Under the pieces are notes generated by a model, which did not search any database, was not told where the DNA came from, and saw only the letters and a list, made by a program, of their open reading frames with translations. From the NCBI GenBank assembly GCA_947311845.1, contig CAMZMU010000013.1, positions 2,393,198-2,457,197 on the forward strand: a stretch of DNA of 64,000 nucleotides. The letters run 5' to 3'. How positions within the stretch are numbered: position 1 is the first letter of the stretch; every line of letters starts with the position of its first letter. Shown here piece after piece: positions 57,304-64,000 of this stretch. This DNA comes from Poa pratensis (lineage: Eukaryota > Streptophyta > Magnoliopsida > Poales > Poaceae). Position numbers and translations under genes: made by a program.

Positions 57304-59680
57304 ACATCCCCAAGCTTAACCATACTCGTCCTCGAGTATGAAGGTGATAAAACTAACATGGACTTTGCAATTTAATACTAACAATGGATATCAAAGATGA
57401 TTGCTACTGCTACATAGAGTCAAATGATTCATTCTTCAAAGGAGTAGCAATATGCAAAATAGTTTATGAAGTGATATCAAGTATTCAATGTAAGGATGTT
57501 CAATGATAGTTCACAAAGTGTAACATAACAGATAGTAGTATGGACCACATGTATGCATAATGATAAGTATGGACATCCTACATTGGTCATAGAGTGATGA
57601 TGAAAATCTGAATATGATAGGTGGACACTTTGGAAAGATGTATAAGTGAGTAGAGGTAAAGCATGCATAAGTTTCATCTAACCTCCAAACTCTTCTACTT
57701 AAGTTAATGATTGCAATGTGGTAATACTTGGTGTCAAGCTCTCATTCCCCTATCATAGCATCTTGAATGATTATAGTTTAATGTGAGAGCAAATATGAGT
57801 AGTGTGCTTGACAAAGTAAAGGTTAGGTGTCTCATGCCCCTTGAATACAAGTACCTACACCATGATTACTCAACTTAGGAAACAAAGCAAGTTCAAGTTA
57901 TATATCATTGTAAGTAATAATAGTATCATCAAGAGCGTCAACTGGGGTACCTCTTGTCCCAGGATATGGAACAAGCCCATATCAAAATGACAAGACAAAC
58001 AAACAAGATGAACAACCTCAACACCCTTTTTATTTACCATTGGAATAGCTATTTATTATAAGGTGTATCACAGACGGTTCACCATAGCATGTAAGTAAAT
58101 TTCCACCATGAATGATGCATGGCTTAGATTAGCGGCCCAGGCGTCTCTCTAACCATTTATACAAACTCATTTAAACTACTTCATTTCCACCTCATTTCAC
58201 CATGATAGGCATCCATAAACAAAAGTACATGATATCAACTAAATGAGATGAAGGAGCATGTTGAAAGCTTTGCATGTGACAGCACATATGGGCTAACTCC
58301 CAACCTCGAACATTTATCAAGCCACTAGCATCATAATCTTAATCACAATGGGTCATGTTTTATTTATTGCAATGATAGTAAAATGTGCATCAAGTTCGTG
58401 AGAGCTATATAACCAACTTTTCCCATGGCAATCAATAACATAATCATTTTCATTCAGAGGTATAGATAACACAAATATCATGATGAACATACTCGGAATA
58501 GCATATAGCTAGTAGGTAGATATGGTGGACTCACTGGAATAACTTTGGTTGAAGGTGTTGGAAACAAGTTTTGACTTGTTGGAATGTTTGGGCTAGCAAA
58601 AGGGAGAAAGTTGACCATCTAGATGCATGCATGAGTGTCCATAGAACTAACTAATCCATGTTAAACCAAGTAAAATAACAATCAGCACCAAAACATGAAT
58701 AAGTGATAGCTCTTCAAAAAGGATTTGCAAACTATTACTCATAAACAAGCTCATGAATCATGCAACTATATGTATCATTAAAAATCAACTCAAACATCCC
58801 TTTTCCCAATCTTATAAAAGCATCCAACATATTTCAACCCATATTTCCAGTAGCTCTCCCATATATAAATGATAGTGTGGTGGTCTCTCAAAGAATCAAA
58901 CCAAAACAAACAAAAAGACGCTCCAAGTTTATGCGATAAAGTGTTTCGATCGAAAAACAGAAGTTGGACGTGTGCAAACCGAGAGTGTGTAGGTCCAGTG
59001 GGGTTGTCTTCACATCCCCAAGCTTATGGTCTTCACCATCCTTGGATAGCTCTTGGTGCATCTCCTCCAATCCCTGTGAAAAAACTTCAAAACACCGTTT
59101 CTCCCATTTCTTTTCTGTGGGGTGCATTAATAGTGATAAACAAATAGGTTTCTTGCTGCATATAATCCTTGAACAAAAATTCATATGAGATGTCCAGAAA
59201 GTGTATAATGTTGTATGCCTACTCATAAACTCAATTGGATCAAAAAGATTCAACTTAAAAGCTCAAAGCATGCATCAAACAAAATGGGACAGAATCTGTC
59301 CAGAAAAACAGCAGCAGCAAAACGTATTTTTCTACCCTACCAAACTTTCTCGAAAAATTCCGAAAAATTCATGCATACAGAGGATGAAAAGTTGCAACTA
59401 CAGTTCAAATATGAGCTCATTCGGAGTTACAGAATAAGAATTAAAAATCATACCGTGCACTGACTCGTGCAGGAATAAAATCTCCGAACTCAATAAGCAA
59501 CTTTTCAAGACCAAAATGGGTAAAACTTGGCACTTTATTTAAAACTCCAGAAACTAAACTAGACACAAAGTCTCTTGTTACAGCAAGAGGACACAAAGAA
59601 AAATCACACACAAAAATAACCGGGTTGCCTCCCGCAAAGCGCTTTCTTTATAGCCATATAGCTAGGCTTCTTACTTGTTG
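57304..59680 (-). other. Non-coding interior of Gypsy-4
   Basis: AT-rich, no domain-bearing frame. Polypurine-tract-like CATCCCCAAGCTTA (plus-strand view) occurs at 57305 (the true tract) and 59013. The block CGGGTTGCCTCCCGCAAAGC (59621-59640) is shared with Gypsy-3. Confidence 0.7.
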
Positions 59681-59812
59681 TTAGCGAAGATGAAGCTCAT
59701 GAGGAGCTTGAATGTTGTTCCCCTCTTCCTTGGGAAGTGTTCCATGCATTATACCAGGGTCCCATGTTGCTCTCAAGCCAATGAAGATAATAGTCAAGTT
59801 GAAACCTGGTAG
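59681..59812 (-). other. Possible second exon of the Gypsy-4 ORF
   Basis: A minus-strand acceptor-like CTCTCTCTACCAG (about 59808-59820) precedes sequence that is open in two frames for about 35-40 codons. Gypsy ORFs are rarely spliced, and no donor was identified in the upstream ORF, so this is only a possibility. Confidence 0.25.
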
Positions 59813-59849
59813 AGAGAGAAACAAAACACAAAGGTAATAACAACGAAGT

Positions 59850-60743
59850 CTAACTTCTTCTATGCATTGGCATTTTGTATATGAATGAATCACAATGAAT
59901 ATAAGTTTTCCAATGCATATTAACAATATTTACTTGCAGCCCATAATTATTAGTAGCATAAAGAGGGTTCTTATCACTTCCTCTTTCATAATAGTTGCAA
60001 GTAGTAGAAGTGTATTTAATCACGTAACCAATAGAATCTTCCAACTTAGATAATTTGGGAACATAAAGAGAGTCATTAAATTTATTTTGGAGTTTATTAG
60101 CATGCTTCCCTCTTTCAAAATAGTTGTTAAGATCAATATCAAGTTTAATATCATGGTTGCAACAAAGATTTGGAACTAAAGATAATTGCAAACCACATAA
60201 GTATTTCTCAACATAAGCAAATTTCTCCTCTATGGTGTAGTTAGGAGAATTCAAGAACATAGCAGGACTCTCATGAGTAAGAGTACTATCATGAGCAGCA
60301 AGTATATCATTTTTATCCTCACATAATATAGTAACTTCCAAACATGTAGGATTATCAATAAGCATAGGACCATCATCTAAAGCATTATCATATAGCACAT
60401 TTAAGCAACACTCCTCATTATTATCAATAAGTTTACTAGCAAAAGGTTTTTGAGTTTGAGTGTTACTATCATATGTTGATGGTGAAGTTGGGAGATCCAA
60501 CTCTTCATTCTCCAGTTGTTCTTTTTCAGCATCTTCTTGAGATTGCATGGGCATCCCCAAGCTTAGGTTTTTGTCCTCTTCTTCCTGCAAAATATTAGTT
60601 CTTTCCATGGCAGCAAGAGTTAACTTTTTACGTTTAATAGCATCTGCTCGAGAAAAGAAATCATCAGCTTCTTGTAATATTTCAAGTTCCTCAAGTGTAA
60701 ATGTTGCAAGTTCCTCAGGTGTATAATCAAACAGAAAACCCAT
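59850..60743 (-). CDS. Gypsy-4 ORF, 297-residue protein of unknown function
   Basis: Seen: intact frame from ATG 60743 (MGFLFDYTPEELATFTLEEL) to TAG 59850, about 150 bp downstream of the primer-binding site, the usual gag position. The N-terminus is acidic and helical with a basic patch (DAIKRKKLTLAAMER), then an acidic linker and a C-terminal half with repeated short elements including NYFERGKHANKL and NYYERGSDKNPLY. No capsid major homology region, zinc knuckle, protease or RT was recognised. A frame with NYFERGK also occurs at the matching place in Gypsy-3. It may be a highly diverged or partial gag. The polypurine-tract motif occurs within the coding sequence at 60552-60566. Confidence 0.6.
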   Translation of the reverse strand: MGFLFDYTPEELATFTLEELEILQEADDFFSRADAIKRKKLTLAAMERTNILQEEEDKNLSLGMPMQSQEDAEKEQLENEELDLPTSPSTYDSNTQTQKPFASKLIDNNEECCLNVLYDNALDDGPMLIDNPTCLEVTILCEDKNDILAAHDSTLTHESPAMFLNSPNYTIEEKFAYVEKYLCGLQLSLVPNLCCNHDIKLDIDLNNYFERGKHANKLQNKFNDSLYVPKLSKLEDSIGYVIKYTSTTCNYYERGSDKNPLYATNNYGLQVNIVNMHWKTYIHCDSFIYKMPMHRRS

Positions 60744-60888
60744 AGCAAAAGTAATGAAGAACTTACACCCAGACAAGTTTAAAGGAACCTCCCCAAGCTT
60801 AGATGATTGCAAGATATAAAACAAGTTAAAGAGACTTCCCCAAGCTTAGTCTAGTGCACACAAGAATAGAAACTTAAGCGCTACGCTC

Positions 60889-60905
60889 CCCGGCAACGGC
60901 GCCAG
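60889..60905 (-). other. Primer-binding site of Gypsy-4
   Basis: TGGCGCCGTTGCCGGGG on the minus strand, about 9 bases inside the right LTR. It matches the site widely used by grass gypsy elements and fixes the element's orientation. Confidence 0.85.
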
Positions 60906-60914
60906 AAAAGTACT

Positions 60915-62412
60915 TGATACCCCCAAGAGCAGGGGATCACTATAGCACCTCTCAATGTGGAAGTAAGGTATCGATCCGCAGGAGCAAGAAGGAAAAGTTA
61001 TCTATTCCCTACAACTAAAGTGTCACAAGTTTTAGTTGATTATGCACTAAACAAGTTTAAGGAGCAAGGTGGTTGATTTGATGGATGGAATGTAACCAAG
61101 CAAGAATGTAAAAGTGTCCCAATCCTCTTCAATGCAAGAGGACAAGACAAAGGTTTTCTCTTATAGGAACAATGGACATGGGTTCATGGGTTCACTTAAT
61201 CCTCTCTCTCATCTATGGTGATTATCATGTTATAGATAAAGTACACATAATTGTCATGTTTTAATGGTAGCTTTTATAACGGCTATATGTCCTAAAACAC
61301 ATAGTTGAAAGAAGTACTCATTTGTGTTGCTAGGTCACCCTCGTAAGGCTAGCGTGGTTGCTCTCACTCCCACATCATACTCTTCTTTTTACCCCCAGAT
61401 AAAGGATGTTGGGCTACTGTGTCACTCAATACCTATGCCGTTGTCACATCGGCCATCCGTACCCACATACATCATACTTCATAATGGACAATATTCTAAA
61501 CACTAGTGCAATGATTTATATTTCGTGTGTGACCACATCTCTCTCATCTATCTACACTTGGTGGTGTCAATCACCTCATGATAAAGATAAACAAGGCATT
61601 ATGCATAAATCAAACCATCACATGCATCATAGAATATCTCCAAAGTATGACAAGTCATAAAAGATCCAACACAACAGTAAATGCATAACAAATTATCTCA
61701 CACCACAATATCCACCATGGGAATTACATAGATGACCGTAATCATGTTCAGCAGCTCATACGGTACTAATTAGTGAAGCTCAAAGAGAGGAGAGATACAT
61801 AAGTTACCACCACAAACCCAAATCCAGGGGGTGGACTACTCCCCCTTCATCATGGAGACGGTGGAGAAGTCGTTGGAGAAGGTGGAGACCACCCCGGCAG
61901 CGCCCGCCGGAGTTTTCCCCTCCAATCTGCAGCTCCTGATCTCCGTTTCGGTGTTTCTGTGTTTGTGCGGCGCCGCTTCCAGAGAACGTCGGGGGACAAT
62001 TTTTATAGCGTTTTTAGGTCACGACTAGGTCGGTGGAGAAAAGATCAACGGCGGCGGAGCTCGAGGCCCAAAATAGGTAGGCCCACGCGGCCAAGATTTT
62101 AGGCCGCGTGGGGCCCTCTCATTTCCAGCTGGTTGGGCTTCTGGCCTTCATTTTGAGCCCATTGCGTTCGTCTCGAAAATTCTGAAGTGTTCTCTCTGAC
62201 CTTGCCCTTTTTGGAGTCCCGAAGCTCCCGGAAAGTCTGAAACACTAAAAAAGACGTTTTCTGGAAAACAGGGTTAATTCCAAATAAATGGGAAAACTAT
62301 GAAGTATTCCCAAAATCATTATAAAACATTGATATAACCCTTATATGATGCAAATATGATTGGAATATAAGTAAAATAATGCAAAGTTCATGTATGCATT
62401 TTACATGCATCA
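60915..62412 (-). repeat. 5' LTR of Gypsy-4 (1498 bp)
   Basis: TGATACCCCCAAGAGC to TACATGCATCA, matching 55811-57303. It has an 8-9 bp direct duplication (ATGGGTTC, twice) near 61180 absent from the other LTR, and small indels around 61080 and 61405. Confidence 0.9.
62001..62007 (-). promoter_or_regulatory. TATA box in the 5' LTR of Gypsy-4
   Basis: GCTATAAAAATTG on the minus strand, about 400 bp from the transcription-side LTR end, the usual U3/R position. Confidence 0.6.
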
Positions 62413-62417
62413 CACCT

Positions 62418-62700
62418 CTACGACAGAAGGAAAGCAAGTCCACATCAATCATGGTACCAATGAGAGAACCAACTACCCTTAAACCCAAGAAGTGTCTCAA
62501 CGGATTCGGAACACCAGTGACATGTACCCAAGTTTGGTGTAGCTCCATCTTGTGCGGAACGTCCACCGGTCTCCACTGACTAAATACAAGCCTGGTTGAT
62601 TGAGAAGGGATGCCAAGCTCTATACCATCAAACCTTAGCAAATCCTCCATGGACGGGAAGTTAACTGTGAAGGAGTTATCACCATGAGGGATGGCCTCCC
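62418..62700 (-). pseudogene. LINE ORF1, N-terminal part with DUF4283-like region (right of Gypsy-4)
   Basis: Seen: EAIPHGDNSFTVNFPSMEDL, then LVFSQWRPVDV, then VHVTGVPNPLRHFLGLR and DVDLLSFCRRG, the conserved order of the DUF4283-like domain of plant LINE ORF1 and related proteins. The frame runs exactly into the CACCT duplication and resumes in the same phase at 55805. Confidence 0.8.
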
Positions 62701-62720
62701 AACTATTGTCTTGGTTGTTT

Positions 62721-63005
62721 CTAGTCCTCCTTCCTCTTCTCGAGTTCCTCTTCACTATTGTCTTGGTTGTTGTTTAGAGCCTCCTCATCTTCATCCCCTG
62801 ATCCAAAAAGCCTAGCTAAACCAAACGGTAGAATTTCATCTGGTCGTTCCTGGCAAATAAAAGGGAGATATATATTCAGGTTCTAGCATTACTGACAAAA
62901 CCAACAACAGGAGATCAAGAACTGTTTATATACTAGAAAAGAAGAACATATTAACAACATATGTTACATATAGATCATGGCCCATGCGTTCCTCTTCATT
63001 TTCGT
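62721..63005 (-). pseudogene. NLR 3' end (paralogue C) with acidic last exon
   Basis: Seen on the minus strand: a short piece of penultimate exon ending at a GTAACA donor (about 62976), an intron, acceptor TTTGCCAG, and a last exon 62849-62721 that stays in phase and encodes RPDEILPFGLARLFGSGDED followed by more acidic residues and a stop. Intron and flanks align with 25500-25840 and 25000-25230. The upstream NLR body is cut off by the probable LTR at 63006; the LINE inserted about 15 bp downstream of the stop. Confidence 0.6.
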
Positions 63006-64000
63006 TGTAACGTCCAGAAAAGTACCCTAGTAGTTTTTGATTGTGTTCTTGTTTTGTGCATCATGACATAATCATGCCATCATTCATATTTTCTTAATTC
63101 CAGTGAGTTTGTAAATTTTCAAAAAATTGTTGAGCTCCTATTCTCTTCCCAAAACCCCTTCTATTTATATGAAAATAAAACAAATAAGCAAAAAAATGTT
63201 TTAGAGCCCCAGCCAGGCCAGCCCAGCCTAGGCTTTCCCAGCTAACCCAACACCCCCAAGCCCGAACCCTAACCCTTCGATCCCCAGCCCCAGTGCAGCG
63301 CCGCCATCTCTCTCTCTCCCGAGCACCTCCCCACGTCTCTCTTCCTCTTGTTCCGTCTCGCGCGCCCATGGTCACGTCCCCCTCCCCTCCGGTGACCGCT
63401 CCACTGGCTGCTCATGCTCCCGCCTCCGGCCGTGGCCCCCATCGCCGGTAGCGCCGCCTTCATCCTCGACCGCGTCCCTACGACCTCCTCCTTCCTGGAC
63501 GGCCGCCGTTTTCCACCTTGGCCGTCTCTGCCACCACCGCCACGACCGCCTCCCAGCCCCCGACGAGCGACTGCTTCGGTGCTACCCGATGAGCTCCACC
63601 ATGGCCTCTCTCCTCCAGCGACCAGCACCGGCCGACGAGCTCCTCCGTCGCCGTCCCAAGGCGACCTCCATGCGCAGCTCCTGCCGGGAGCCCGATGACC
63701 GCGTCTGCCCCGAGCTCCCTGCCCCCACGCTGACGTCCTCGCTCGCGTGCCAAGCTTGCCTTCGTGACCGGCTCTTCGACCTCCTGGACCCGTGCTCCTG
63801 CCGTTGAAAGGGCATTTTCATCCTAAATGGTTTTGCGGTGTTTGATAACAATATAAGTGAAATCTCACCGTGTGCTAAGTGTTTAGGTTGAATTGATGAA
63901 AAGCACAAGACGGTGATTGACACCTCAAAAAGGATAAAAGATCGGTGATTGATCCCTCAAAAAGGATAAAAGATCGAATACGATGTGTTTATATTGTTTA
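63006..64000 (+). mobile_element. Probable LTR start of another retrotransposon
   Basis: TGTAACGTCCAGAAAAGTAC begins here, in a style common to grass LTRs. It is followed by AT-rich U3-like sequence, a GC-rich coding-like block (63240-63800) with only overlapping shadow frames, and runs past the window edge. No second LTR is visible, so the call rests on the terminal TG and overall composition. Confidence 0.4.
63919..63980 (+). repeat. Two-copy ~32-bp tandem repeat
   Basis: CGGTGATTGAYMCCTCAAAAAGG-type unit followed by ATAAAAGATCG occurs twice in succession, with two differences. Confidence 0.85.

Larger units (their letters stand above)
55811..62412 (-). mobile_element. Gypsy-4: non-autonomous LTR retrotransposon nested in the LINE
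   Basis: Seen: two LTRs (55811-57303 and 60915-62412) with TGAT..ATCA ends, a perfect CACCT target duplication, a primer-binding site TGGCGCCGTTGCCGGGG next to the right LTR (minus strand; about 60889-60905), and a polypurine tract AAGCTTGGGGATGT next to the left LTR. The element is therefore transcribed from the minus strand. It has one 297-codon ORF of unknown kind and no gag-pol, so it needs proteins from elsewhere. The LTRs show roughly 2-3% substitutions plus indels in the part I compared. Confidence 0.93.
50532..62708 (-). mobile_element. L1-type LINE, split by Gypsy-4
   Basis: Seen on the minus strand: ORF1 with a DUF4283-like region (62700-62418, continuing 55805-54474), ORF2 with endonuclease, reverse transcriptase and C-terminal region (54290-50688), and a 3' end with GCAGAGGCCGAGTGTAATGC and a short A-run (plus-strand T-run 50532-50538). 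Without Gypsy-4 the element is about 5.6 kb. Many frameshifts and stops are present. The 5' junction near 62708 is approximate and no target duplication was found, so it may be 5'-truncated. Confidence 0.85.

Noticed and set aside
63094..63923. Multiple overlapping frames at the right edge
   Set aside because: GC-rich sequence inside the probable LTR, no consistent frame or domain.

Overview
The window is plant nuclear DNA from a grass, most likely a Pooideae/Triticeae-type genome. The evidence is spliceosomal GT..AG introns, a CC-NBS-LRR resistance gene, grass-style Ty3/gypsy elements, a Stowaway-like MITE, a tRNA-derived SINE, and a CACTA element with TTTGCCGTGTG-type subterminal repeats. 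No database search was possible, so family and species names are deliberately general. Roughly four fifths of the sequence is transposable elements, many nested, and the gene-like islands are few.

Layout. 1-10533: 3' part of a Ty3/gypsy element (Gypsy-1) with degenerate pol on +, an intron-containing gene on the opposite strand, and the 3' LTR at 9571-10533. 10534-12796: gene-poor AT-rich sequence. 12797-17525: CACTA-like element carrying two tandem copies of a captured sterol C-24-methyltransferase fragment; its right end cuts off the start of a minus-strand gene. 18062-18525: Stowaway-like MITE with a SINE inserted at its edge. 19970-23487: hAT-like element (8-bp target duplication) containing a PIF/Harbinger element (20281-22831). 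23760-24900: probable LINE 3' sequence. 25666-29946: an apparently intact CC-NBS-LRR gene on the minus strand, with a relic of a paralogue's 3' end beside it. 30363-31079: non-LTR tail remnant. 31080-45256: Gypsy-2, internally deleted but with almost identical LTRs, again with an antisense gene and with a ~60-bp tandem array that is split by Gypsy-3 (34832-39724). 45257-50531: a small gene island with a hypothetical gene carrying one nonsense codon and an intact GH18 chitinase-like gene. 50532-62708: an L1-type LINE on the minus strand whose ORF1 is split by Gypsy-4 (55811-62412, perfect 5-bp target duplication). 62721-63005: 3' end of another NLR paralogue. 63006-64000: probable start of another LTR.

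How it fits together. The host genes (NLR, hypothetical gene, GH18) all lie on the minus strand, with NLR 3'-end relics at 25 kb and 63 kb, suggesting a resistance-gene cluster pulled apart by insertions. Gypsy-1 and Gypsy-2 share an architecture of LTR - pol - repeat spacer - antisense multi-exon gene - LTR. All four gypsy elements carry extra copies of their own polypurine-tract motif in internal non-coding sequence, the most general unexplained pattern here. A second puzzle is that Gypsy-3 sits inside Gypsy-2, yet its remaining LTR ends differ by about 4% while Gypsy-2's LTRs differ by about 0.5%.
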